This document shows, one piece after another, positions 40,382-51,217 of a stretch of DNA of 64,000 nt. Location of the stretch: the NCBI RefSeq assembly GCF_001653235.2, contig NC_035792.1, positions 5,146,001 through 5,210,000 of the forward strand, in the 5' to 3' direction. Both the position numbers and the translations under genes were made by a program. The first letter of the stretch is position 1; the number at the start of each line of letters is the position of its first letter. Below the pieces are notes generated by a model that saw nothing but the letters and a program-made list of their open reading frames with translations, was not told the origin of the DNA and ran no database searches. The stretch is from Pochonia chlamydosporia 170. Its lineage: Eukaryota > Ascomycota > Sordariomycetes > Hypocreales > Clavicipitaceae.

Positions 40382-43064
40382 CAGGCTTGTCAGCAATATT
40401 AGCTTATCAATCAATATATTGATAACTATCAATATTTTCAAAATTATCAATATCAATGTTGTTCTTATCAATCAATACTTATCAATCAATATCATGTGAC
40501 ACCGCGAACTCGCGTTTTTCGCGTCTTTCCTGGCGCGTCTGAAGTTCTGCCTTTAGTCTCCTATCGTGTTCCTCAATCACCATAATTACTTCAAGCTTTT
40601 GCTATGGCTTCTGGAAATTTCTCCAATCGGTCTATAAGAAGCCCCTCTTCCTCCACGCCCTCCACTCCACAGACACTTAACTCCTAATGCATTCTCCTTC
40701 CTCAACAGCCGTCCTCCCAAACCTGACCGTGCTCGAGAAGACATCATCTTAAAACAAAGAAAAAGACGTGCTGAGGACGTCTGGGACCACTTTCGAAAGC
40801 CACAAGAGGACGAAGACAAGAGAGGAAAGGATGGACAGTCATTAATGTACTGCAAAATTTGCAATGGAAGGTGGTCTACTGCGATTACGACAAATGCACG
40901 TGGCCATCTTGCGAACAAGCATCAAATATACATTGAGGTTGCAGAGCCAAAGGGCAAGAAACCACGCCAATTAGCCCTCGATATCTCGTTTCAAAATGCT
41001 ACACAGAAGCTAGCGGAAAGGGACAGTTTCGAGTTGAGAGAGAAGCTCCGCAACGCTATTGACAGGGACGCTTTTTATGAAGCACAGATCCAGCTCATTA
41101 CTCGCCGCCGGATGGCATTTAATTGTGTTGAATGGGCTGAATATCAAGCACTCCTCATGTCTATTAACCCAGAAGTCGAAAGCCTCCTTGTCGAATCACA
41201 TTCAAGCATCCCAATCCATATTGAGCGCAGCTTCCGCAAGCATTATGGAACCGTCAAGAGCCGGCTCCAAAATGCTAGGTCTCAAATTCACTATAGTATC
41301 GATCTCTGGAAATCACCAAACCGCAAATCATTCCTCGGCATTTGCGCACAATTCGTTGATAATGAGTACGTTCTTCGAAAGGCGCTGTTGGCACTTCTAC
41401 AGTGGCGCTTTTCACATAGTGGTGAGACAATGGCAGCCCACATTCTTGATGCGATCAAAGCTTATGAGATTGCCGAAAATACTGGATATATTGTTGGGGA
41501 TAATGCTTCAAGTAATGACACTTGTGTTGCGGCCATTGGAAGAGAGCTTATCAAACTGGGAATTGAATTTGATGGGAAGAAGCGCCGTATTCGTTGTTGT
41601 GGTCACATCATCAATCTCTCTCTTGAAGCCTTTCTTTTTGCAAGCACTGTCGAAGCACTCGAAGCTGCTATCGAGGCTGCAAAGGAAGAGGCAGACCTCA
41701 CCATTGTAGAGGCATTACAAGAACAACTTCGAGAAAAGCAAGGTAAGAAAGGCAAGAAGAAACGACTGGGTGATGAGGCTGGATGGCAGTCAATCAGTGC
41801 ACTCAGTAATCTCCATACTATCGCCGTCTTCATTCGCTCCTCATCGATCCTTTCAGATGAATGGGAGACCTTAGCCGGCAAAACGTTAGGCATTGATAAT
41901 GTCACCCGATGGAATTCATGGTTTAATCTCATTAAAACAGCGGTTGAGAAGCAAGCAAAGTTGATGATCTTCTGTCAAAACCATCATAAAGAACTTGGAC
42001 CAGCAGTTCTCTCGCCTCAAGATTGGGAGACTCTTAAAATTACTCTGGAGTTCTTACAGCCCTTCTCTCAAGCGACGCTTATTCAAGAGTCAAAATGGTC
42101 ATCTCTTGATCAGGCACTCTGGACGATGGATGTACTGTTTAAGCATTACGAGCAAGCGAAGGTACGCTGTAACAAGTATTAACTCATTAGTATGTTGCTA
42201 ATAGATAATACAGGCCAAGTACGCCCATAACTCCCATATAGTCAACTCCATCAATATGGGCTGGTACGTACTTGACAAGTATTACAAATGTTCTGACGAA
42301 GCTCCCGCCTACACTACTGCTCTCCTCCTCCACCCTATGCGCCGAAAAAAGTATATTGACCTTCATTGGGATCCATCTTGGTGTGGGCCAGCCCTCAGAG
42401 CAGCGAGGGAGGTCTGGGCAAAGTACAAAGATCTGCCACTTCAAGACAAATGCAAACCGGGGGGCGAACGACAGCCATGAGCTCTCAGAGTTTGACAAGC
42501 TTGCGCAAGAGCTTGATGTTACTGAGGATGACGGTGAGGATGAATTTGAGAAGTTCGTTACATCGTCGCCACATAAGATTACCTGCTCCCCTTTACAATG
42601 GTGGTGTAAAGAAGAACAGAGATTGGAGTACCCTCGTCTCCACAAAATGGCTATTGACATTCTCTCTATCCCGCCAATGTCAGACGAGGCAGAACGTGTC
42701 TTTTCAGGTGTTAGACGTACAATCTCTTGGGATAGGGCAAGGCTAGGCGCTTGGATTGTGGAGATGACAGAGCTTTTAGGGAATTGGAATAAGAATGATC
42801 TTATTCGAGTTCTGCATGTACTAACTGGCGAAGATGATGAAGTTATTAGCCTTTCAGAGACTGGCGGCAATGAAATTGACATCGTCGGCGGTGACAACTC
42901 GTCACAGTAATGAATACCTGGACAGCTGCAACTGTATCGTGATGGAGGCGAAAATCACTGGCTAATTATCAATAATTATCAATATCAATATCAATATTGG
43001 GTAAATCTTCGTTATCAATATCAATGCTGCCCTTATCAATCAATATTGATTGCTGACAAGCCTG
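40382..43064 (+). mobile_element. hAT transposon 2 with 8-bp target duplication
   Basis: Terminal inverted repeats CAGGCTTGTCAGCAAT (40382) and ATTGCTGACAAGCCTG (ending 43064). Direct duplication CCTTGCCG at 40374-40381 and 43065-43072. Subterminal regions are full of TATCAATCAATAT-type motifs on both sides. Inserted in the amidohydrolase gene. Perfect duplication suggests a recent insertion. Confidence 0.95.
40603..42910 (+). pseudogene. hAT transposase of element 2, frameshifted
   Basis: Starts MASGNFSNRSIRSP, then a frame change near 40680. It continues with a BED-type finger (MYCKICNGRWST...HLANKH), IHYSIDLWKSPNRKSFLGI, NTGYIVGDNASSNDTC, RCCGHIINLSLEAF, DNVTRWNSW. An intron about 42162-42213 (GTACGC...ACAG) joins VNSINMGWYVLDKYY. 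A second frame change at the G-run near 42461 precedes the dimerisation end (EYPRLHKMAIDILSIPPMSD, AERVFSGVRRT). Two small shifts make this copy probably non-autonomous, yet its insertion footprint is perfect, so it may have been moved by a related transposase. Confidence 0.8.
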
Positions 43065-43281
43065 CCTTGCCGGACCCTGGCCAGTCGACTCAGCTATTCC
43101 ATCATTGCTGCGATGGGTTGACTATACACATATCATGTGGGGATCCGATATTCCGTTTACGCCTTTGGTGGCCGCCGCAGCGGGAATTTCCGCATTTGAC
43201 GTGGATGTTGAGGCGGTTTTTGGCGACCAAAAGAAGGCTCAGGCTGTCAGACGTCGCAATGCGGGGAGGCTACTCGGGTAA

Positions 43282-45499
43282 AGGTATACGAGAGCTATTC
43301 AGGCGAGGGGGCTTGGTCAAGACATCCCTGCGTAAATCCCGGCTAACTTCCGAACCGAAACACGTTCTGACATCCCAGTACTCCGGCTTGGCTGTTTTAG
43401 GACAAGCGCGTTTCTGGTGCCTTGTCGGACCCCGGGCTGTACGTGTACCTTAGTAAGAACGGCTATCTATCCTTTGCACCATACAAATAAGGTACCTATT
43501 TGTGGCTTGACAGCGGCTGAGCCACAGCGCCCCCGTACGGAAGTCCCCGTAGCAAAGTGGTTGGACCCGCATAGCAATTGCCTTATTATTTACCACACTG
43601 CTTACAGCACCCCTAGTTCGGCATCCTAAACCCCGCGCTGGAATTGGCCACTAAAAGCGCCTCCCCCAACTTCTGAATGTGCCCAATTTTACGTTAAGAA
43701 ATCAAACTCCAAAACTTTGCTCTAAACATCTCACAAACCCGCCGCCAGATCAACCTTTCGTTCCTCAAGGGCTCCTTTGAAAAATCGCTTCCGATTTTGT
43801 CACCTGTTGAAAGTCCTTTCGTTCCTCAAGGCTGACACATGCCAACAGTCCTGCCAGAAAGCTGCGAGGTCGATGCGACGGAATTTCTACCGCCAAGTCC
43901 CCACGAGTACTCGTTTCGGTCCTTTTCTGGCTGATATATGACTGGGTGGTGACGCTGTGGGTGGGCGACGAGTCTCCGACGCGGTTGTGCAAGTGGCTCC
44001 AACGCCACAAATCGTACGACAAATGAAACTTGAGTGTCGCGTTTATAAAAACGAGCGCTTCAGATTTGAACCGTCAGTCCTTCCCTTCATTCTTCAAAAC
44101 TGTCCGGTACCTCACCATGCACGAGAGAAGGACAGCTGGCAGGAGAGTGGGCCAGCGCAGAGTAGCTGCTGTTGAATGCGAGCGTGCTTGGGGTTGTAAC
44201 CCCAGGCCGCTCCGTAAGGGATGGTAATTGTGAGATTGGTTGTAGCTGTACACGGTTGCCCCACTTGTGCCCCAGGCTCAATGGTACCCCGCATTCCCAC
44301 CCCGCATTCCCACCTGCTGGACTGCGGAGGCCAATAATGGAATCACACGGTAGACTCCCGGAGGACCCTTCGTGGCTTGCGCTCAATCCGGTTTCATCTG
44401 GACGGTTCTGGATATAATGGAGTGCAGTTCATGTTGGATACGCCTTGACAGGGATTGCGATGATTGGTGGCGGCGTATTTCCCTGCCAAGCCGCCGCGGT
44501 AGTGTGTTCCTGAGCAATGTGGTTGGCCACATGACACGTGCCCATAGCCGCAGTGTCACACAAACAACCAGTCCCACGCTCCATACCACGCTCGGTCAGG
44601 TCCTCACGGAACACAGACGCTATAATGCGTGGTGTTTGGACCTACGTCGAGATCAAGGCTCACACACGCCGTCTCAGGCGCCGCCAGCAGCTTCGTTTCC
44701 AAGAACTGCACCACAAAAGCAGGTCTTTCCCTTGCAAGGGCTACGAACTACCGTACCTCTGACTCGTACTCTTCAAGATAATTCCCATAGATCTGTATGA
44801 TGCCAATTATGATACCTGTGGAGCTAATTGTCTCACGTACAGTTGTTCCACGGTGAACTATGATAGTGGTGGCGGACCTTTCTCTGGCCCTGACGGTTCC
44901 AATCGGCATCGTCGCTTTATGGTCGATCACGAGCGCATACGTTCCAATCACCGTTGGGTCTCTCGGTCCCTGCATTGGTATCTTTCTTAAGTGGCGTCCG
45001 ACGCTCAATAGTCCCAGTTGAATGGCTGGCTGCGCCTCAGCTCAGAACGAAGCTATTCCCTTTGGGCTTTCCGCGTAAGTATTTCGCCTGTTGTGCATGG
45101 AGACGGCCCGAATAAGACCAAGGGAGTATCGGTCGATGATAATTACCATATCCTGCCGTTGTATACTGTACACAGCGTCGGCTCTTGTAACGGCGCGAGT
45201 GAGAGTCATTGCGCCAGTGGCCTTTGTCGTCAGGCAGGGGCTCAACAGAAACGCAATAATTCGCATCGGCCCTTCTCACTATTTTCGTGGCGCAGTTGTA
45301 TTGTTCGATACATTTGTGGCGTCTGGTTCGACGGATGCGGAGTGCTAGTCTGGTTCAATACTTCCATCGACCTGAGGGCAGTGGAAGTGTCCAGGTATAA
45401 AGATGAGGAATGTCGCTGTAAAGTCAGTTAAGTTTCGACAGAATTTCAACCAAATACCGCGCACTATACGCCGGCCACGCTCGCCACCGTGAAGTTCAA
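43282..45499. other. Gene-poor spacer upstream of beta-glucosidase
   Basis: 2.2 kb with overlapping open frames of 60-140 codons on both strands but no recognisable domain. Presumably contains the promoter of the GH3 gene. A short repeated phrase TTTCGTTCCTCAAGG occurs twice (~43757 and ~43818). Confidence 0.45.
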
Positions 45500-47819
45500 A
45501 TGCACTTCGTTACCTTATACGTTATGGCTCTAGCCTCTCCAGTCCTAAGCAAGGCTGGAGATGGCGATTGGGCAGGACCTTATGCTAAAGCAATCGCCGC
45601 CCTGCCGCGACTGTCACAGCAGGACAAGATCTCTATGGTTACCGGTTTTGCTAAGAATGAACAACCCTGCACCGGGTTGACCGCGGTAGTTCCTTCTATT
45701 GGGTACCCGCGTCTCTGTCTCCAGGATGGCCCTCTCGCGTGAGTGATGCCGACGAATATAACTGTTCAAAGTATCTGATACATCCTAGCGTCAAAAACTT
45801 AGTGAATGCGACAGTCTTTCCGGCTGGGATCCAGGCGGCCAGCACATGGGATACGTCGCTGATCTATTCGAGAGGGTTTGCTCTCGGCGCCGAGTCAAAA
45901 GCGGCCGGCGTCCATGTCCTCCTCGGGCCAGCGGGTGGTCCTCTTGGGAAGATTCCAACCGGAGGTCGGAATTGGGAAGGATTCTCCCCTGATCCTTACC
46001 TAACAGGCATCGCAATGGCAAACACCATTAACGGTATGCAAGCAGCTGGGGTTCAAGCTTGCGCAAAACATGTCATTGGCAATGAACAAGAGCAAAATCG
46101 GGAAGGAATCAGCTCGAACATCGACGATCGGACAAATCATGAGCTCTATCTCTGGCCTTTTGCTGACGCCATTAAAGCTAACGTCAGCTCAATCATGTGT
46201 TCGTACAACAAGGTCAATCGCACTCATGCTTGTGAAAATAAGCAGCTGCTGCAGGGCCTGCTAAAGGACGAGCTTGACTTTCAAGGATACATTATGAGCG
46301 ACTGGGGTGCGCAGCACTCTACAGCCGAGAGTGCCAATGCCGGGTTAGATATGGCCTTCCCTTATCCAGAAGACGAGGATGCCGAAGACGGGTTGCCAAA
46401 AGAAAACGACGGGTTGCCAAAATACTGGGACGATAAGCTCACAAATGCAATATCTAGGTTTGTCTTCTACTCCGAAGCTAAGCGAGGTGAACGGATATTG
46501 ACTAGGATATAGCAACAATGTGTCTCAAAGCCGTCTTGATGACATGGTCACACGTATCTTGGCCGGATGGTATTTAGTGGGCCAAGACAGTGGCTACCCT
46601 CCTCCTTCGAACGGCTCTGTCATATATGACCCGAATGACCACAAGATGTTGGCACGGAAAATAGCGCGAGACGGCATCGTTCTTCTGAAGAATGATAACA
46701 ACACACTACCTCTGAAGAAATCCGACAGGTTGGCGATAATCGGTACCACCGCGGACAAAGCAGTGTATCAAGGTGGCGGCTCGGGAGGTGCGGACGCTCC
46801 ACAACTCGTGGCTCCACTTGATGCAATAATGAAAGCAGGCACGGTTGTTGCGAACTCGACTAGCAATGACCCAAGCAACGGCGCTACGGCGGCAAACGCA
46901 GCAGCGACGGCGGTGGTATTTCTCAGCTCTTATTCAGGCGAAGCGGGGATGGGAGACGACCGATCTAATTTAAACCCTGATAAGAGCGGCAACGAACTTG
47001 TGGAAGCGGTCAGCAAAACTGGAAAGCCTACGATCGTCGTGATCCATAGCGTTGGGCCTCTGATTCTCGAAACTATCTGGAAACTTCCAAACGTGGTTTC
47101 CATTGTGTGGGCAGGCCTTCCCGGGCAGGAGTCCGGAAATGCTCTGGTCGACGTACTCTATGGGCAGATATCGCCGTCTGGGAAGCTCCCATACACGATC
47201 GCCCGGAACGAGAGCGACTACGGGACGTATATTATAGATGATGACCAGGGCTACCAGGACAATTTCACGGAAGGTCTCTACATCGACTACAGACATTTTG
47301 ATAAGGAGGGGTTGCAGCCGAGATTTGCATTTGGGTTTGGCCTTTGTAAGTGCACCTGCTACTCGGTATATTTTCTGGTAAATAGGATTCCCGATCTAGG
47401 GCTAATTCCAAGAAGCATACACGACGTTCGACTATTCTGACCTGGAGTCTGTGATTGACGCACCGCCGGGAAATACAACACTGATTCCTGGTGGCAAAGC
47501 TGGGCTTTACGACACGGTCGCTACCGTGTCTGCAACTATCACGAATACTGGTAAGGTAACAGGCGCTGAGGTAGCTCAGCTCTACGTCGGGCTCCCTCCT
47601 TCGTCACCCGATACACCTATCAAACAGCTTCGCGGCTTTACTAAGATCAGCCTCAATCCTGGCGAACGTGGGACCGTTACCTTCAAGCTTAGGTGCAAAG
47701 ATCTAAGCTACTGGGACGTGCGGACACAGGCTTGGGTCATGCCAAGTGGCACCTTCAACGTGTCTGTTGGTGCAAGCTCTCGCGACATCAGGTTAACAGA
47801 CACCATATCGCTGGTGTAA
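45500..47819 (+). CDS. Secreted GH3 beta-glucosidase
   Basis: Four exons: 45500-45738, 45789-46457, 46513-47345, 47416-47819; introns of 50, 55 and 70 nt restore frame. Signal peptide MHFVTLYVMALASPVLSKA. GH3 N-domain landmarks: PSIGYPRLCLQDGPLA, GRNWEGFSPDPYL, CAKHVIGNEQE, and the nucleophile Asp in GYIMSDWGAQHS. The C-domain has ARDGIVLLKNDN and WAGLPGQESGNALVDVLYG. A fibronectin-III-like end follows (VTGAEVAQLYVGLP...LRGFTKISL). It hydrolyses beta-glucosides such as cellobiose outside the cell. The stop TAA lies inside an LTR that starts at 47815, so the last codon and stop come from the insertion. Otherwise intact. Confidence 0.9.
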
Positions 47820-48037
47820 CGGGCTGAGCCCGATGGTGGCTTGGCTTGCACTCTCGCCTTCCGTCCCGGCCTGGCGGGCCGGGGACCCCAGCAACAAGCG
47901 AGATTGATGGCGTCGAGCTCGGGAGCTTAAAAGCTCCTCGACCTCTTTTTCTTGTTTCACTTTCTCTTTCTTCTTCAGCTTTGGATATTCGTTAGAATCA
48001 TCTAGTCAGTTGTCAATATACTCGCTAGACCGTTACA
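47815..48037 (-). mobile_element. Solo LTR, copy 1 (223 bp)
   Basis: Begins TGTAACGGGCTGAGCCCGA and ends GACCGTTACA. It is an inverted copy of the solo LTR at 51448-51670, same length, with shared GCTTGCACTCTCGCC, CAACAAGCGAGATTGA and CAGTTGTCAATATACTC. Flanks GCTGG and ATTGT do not match, so the target duplication is lost or rearranged. Confidence 0.8.
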
Positions 48038-48251
48038 ATTGTTATCTTCGGGGTTCTGAATGATGTGTATCATGAGCATATATATCAAAGAAAAACAAGG
48101 AAATGATTTAGTCAGATTCTATTTGCGAGCTTTCTGAGAAAGACCCTATCTATAGCATCGTCTCAATCATGGAGACGTGCCCGGTTCGCTTCGAATTCCA
48201 ATGCGAGGGGGCTGCGGAAGTGCTCAAGTTTGTTCACAGCATTCCTCGCAG

Positions 48252-51217
48252 CAGGCATGGCTATATGAATATGCACGCCGAATTTCTTATATTCATATTA
48301 TATTCAGTCTGTCTAGCAAGGTACATATTCATATAACATATTCATGCATATTCATATAAGGCAAGGGCTCACGTGATGTCACGCTATGGCAGTATTGTTA
48401 TGTAGCCGGGAGCTTCTGAATTGTTCCCATTTGACCTGCACGCTCTTATATATCGCCTTCTATGACCTCTGGATCACACGGGAGGCCTATCTCTCCCTCA
48501 GCAGAAGGTTTGATACGTCCCTCTCGCAGCCAGTTGCCCACACACTCAACCTTCTCAATGCTCTCAACCAACAAACGTAGTCTATCCCATCTAGCTGTGC
48601 GGCGAGCTCCTGAAAAGGTCCGCTCTGGTTCTGCTGATTCTGCGGGAACGGAGAGGATATCGATAGCCATACGGCTAAGTCGAGGATATACTGTACGAAC
48701 GTCCTCACTACACCACCATTGAAGGGGCGTGGCGCCTTCGGCAAGTGCAATAGGTGCCTCGGAAATGAAGCTATCGAAGTCATCCTTACCGCGTGCCTTC
48801 GCCATCGTCTTTTGTTGCACCTCTAAGCGCATCTTTGAAAGCATGGTATCCTTCTCAGGCTTTGATAAACCAGGCGCAGCGAAAGATTGTTCTAGGAGAT
48901 GACTTTCAACATTGCCATTGTACTCCTCCTCCCAGAGACTCCGGGCGGCTGCAAACGCGCCATCGTGCCACTCATGGGGCCAACATTCTTCTATGTAGCT
49001 CTTACGTTTAGAAGGATCGAGAAGAAGGGCGGCAGCGTATACGGGGATATCCTCAGTTATAGTATAATACTTATCGAGTACAAACCAGCACATATTGATG
49101 GAGTGGACTATACGATCATCACGGTTACTCGGCTGCGAGTAGTGTGCCTATATAGCTGCTCAGAATGCTGCATAAAATATAGATAATGTAGCAAGATAGG
49201 GTAAAAATAGCCGCATACCTTCCACTTTTCGCAATGTCCTAGGAGAAGGTCCAACAGCTCAAGTGACTGTGAGATTGAGGCCATATCGCCTTCAGCTTCC
49301 AGAGTGGCCTCATAGAATGGTTGAAGGAACTCTAGTGTCCTTTCTAGCATTTCCCAATCCCTTCTGGTCAGGGTATTGCCTTCGAGATCATTATCATGTT
49401 CGGCAGTAAACTGGATGATCTGTGACTTCTTCTTTAAGGCGACTGTGATAACTCTATGCCATGACGACCATCTCGTGATATTATCGATACCGAGTTGCTT
49501 GCCCACAGCATCATACCATTGATCGTTGTGTATGGCTGAGCTCCGTATGTAAACAGCAAGTGCATGAAGTTTTGCTAAGGCTGGAATTCCTTGCCAGCCA
49601 GCGAAGCGCTCATCGTTGTTACCGGCTCGTTTGCCTCTCGCATTCTTAAATATCCTGGGGGATCGCTCCTGCCGCTCTTCCCGTCGTTGTTCATCTCCTG
49701 CTGTGGATTCAGAACGTGCCGCAATTTCCGCCGGATCCAGCTCATGCAATTGCTGTGAGAACTCCTCTAGCATAGTTGAGCCAGGCTCACCGGCAGCAGC
49801 TTCAAGTGCGGCTCTAAGAGCTTCTTTTGAGCGAGCGAGGAGGAATGCTTGCAAGGCGATATGGATAATATGGCCGATGCAGCGAATTCTGCGCCGTTTG
49901 TGGGGGTACTCGGCCAGTATGTAGTTCAGTATGGGCTAGTTACAGCAGGGATAGTGGCAAAGCATGGGTTAAACTTACGCCTGATTCAGCTCTCAAAACC
50001 TTTGATAGTTCCGCCAAGCAGGTGTCGTTTGATGCAGCATTATCGCCTATGTAATAACCGAGGTTGTGAGCAGTAATATTGAACTTCCGCAGCGTGCTGG
50101 CAATCAGCCCAGCCTGTGTAGCACCAGAATGGTTGTATTTGCACTCTGGTAGTCCTAGTAGTGCTTTCTGAAGCTTGAAGTCGTCATCGACCCATTGAGC
50201 GCATATAGCGAGTACACCTTTGCGATGTGGCGATGTCCAGAGATCGGAGGATATGTGTATCTTCGACTGTGTTGCTTGAAGGTTCTCGGCAAGTTGCGAG
50301 CTGTATAGCGAGTAGTTGGAGTTAATATAGCCCATCGCCTGCTTTCGATTGCTGATGAGAAGGTCTCCAATGGCCGGATTGCATGCAAGACACAAGTCTC
50401 GCAGCTCAGAGTACTCCACCGTCGAAAAGGGCAGTCTGCGCCTTGTAAGGAGTCCCACGAGCGCCTCGATATAGGCTTGCTTGTTGAAGCTGTTGCGGAG
50501 AGCAGCCTGGGAGGGACGACGGACTATGTACGAATCGATATCACCCAGCGAAACCGTCGAAACATCAGAAACAAATGTCCTAGATGGAGTATCACTTACG
50601 GCTTCGCTTGCTCGTACCAGTGCGCGGTGAACCGTTTCTGCATGGTGTATAGCGTTTCCCGGTACCCGGTTCGACCATGGGGGATTCTGACAATGAAGAC
50701 AAACGTAGGCACGATGCCCCTTAGTCTTTCTGCGCTTTGGGCCCGGTTCAACTGGAAAGTGTTGATCGGGATAGTCTATATAGAAAAGGCTGCTGAAGTT
50801 CCATGAAAGCTTTGATGCGAACGAGCCAATGGAGGAGCTGTCAGTCCATGAGGCCGAGGTCTCGGAAGTCTGTGAAGCCATCTTAGATGTTAATACTCTG
50901 CATAATGTGAAGCGAGTACGAAAAGATGCAGGGAAACGTAGCCTTAAGCCGGCGTCCCCATGTTGCTAAGTGTCAAGATACGTGAAATTAGCTAATTACA
51001 CATCATCAAGCCCCAATGCGCCACTGCGCCAGGCACACAAAGTAGCTGGGTACGGAGCGCCGGTACTGTCTGTGGCAACCCTAACCCTTATATGAATATG
51101 CATGAATATGGATGCTCGTATTCATATTATATTCAAATAACTATTTGCATATGAATATGAATATATTCATGCATATTCATATAAGGCCTTGTTTGAATAT
51201 TCATATAGCCATGTCTG
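48252..51217 (-). mobile_element. hAT transposon 3
   Basis: Terminal inverted repeats CAGGCATGGCTATATGAAT (48252) and, on the other strand, CAGACATGGCTATATGAAT (51217). Both ends are rich in ATGAATATGCATGAATAT-type motifs. The 8-bp flanks (CCTCGCAG and TCCACGGC) differ, so the element has moved by rearrangement or its flank was lost. Confidence 0.8.
48446..50881 (-). CDS. hAT transposase of element 3, apparently intact
   Basis: Three exons. Exon 1 (50881-49979) has a BED-like finger (YVCLHCQNPPWSN...AIHHAETVH), IHISSDLWTSPHRKGVLAI, YYIGDNAASNDTC. Intron 1 is 49978-49909 (GTAAGT...GAG, 70 nt). Exon 2 continues RRIRCIGHIIHIALQAF, DNITRWSSW, RDWEMLERTLEFLQPF. Intron 2 starts at the GTATGC after HCEKWK and ends near 49125 (CGCAG). 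Exon 3 has RIVHSINMCWFVLDKYY, LQWWCSEDVRTVYPRLSRMA and the dimerisation motif PERTFSGARRT. No stop or frameshift is needed, so it could encode an active transposase. Confidence 0.8.

Larger units (their letters stand above)
39790..43281 (+). pseudogene. Amidohydrolase-2 / 6-methylsalicylate-decarboxylase-like gene, 5'-truncated and split by hAT 2
   Basis: Coding part 1 is 39797-40381: KFGFFASLPLPDI, KPDGVVWMSNFYGMYFGDP, ALNKLNVTIFEHPTTPC, IPHAGGGLIPTLDRI. Part 2 is 43073-43281: DYTHIMWGSDIPFTP, ending RRRNAGRLLG-stop. If the hAT and one copy of the 8-bp duplication are ignored the frame is continuous across the junction (FDLAG-PWPVDSA). Family members are metal-dependent decarboxylases or hydrolases (ACMSD-like); HAGG and GSDIPF carry metal/active-site residues. 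The first third, with the N-terminal HxH, is missing; its place is taken by the inverted-repeat unit and hAT 1. Confidence 0.85.

Noticed and set aside
43957..45431. Several 80-140 codon frames upstream of the beta-glucosidase
   Set aside because: No recognisable domain, mutual overlap on both strands, unusual composition; treated as non-coding.
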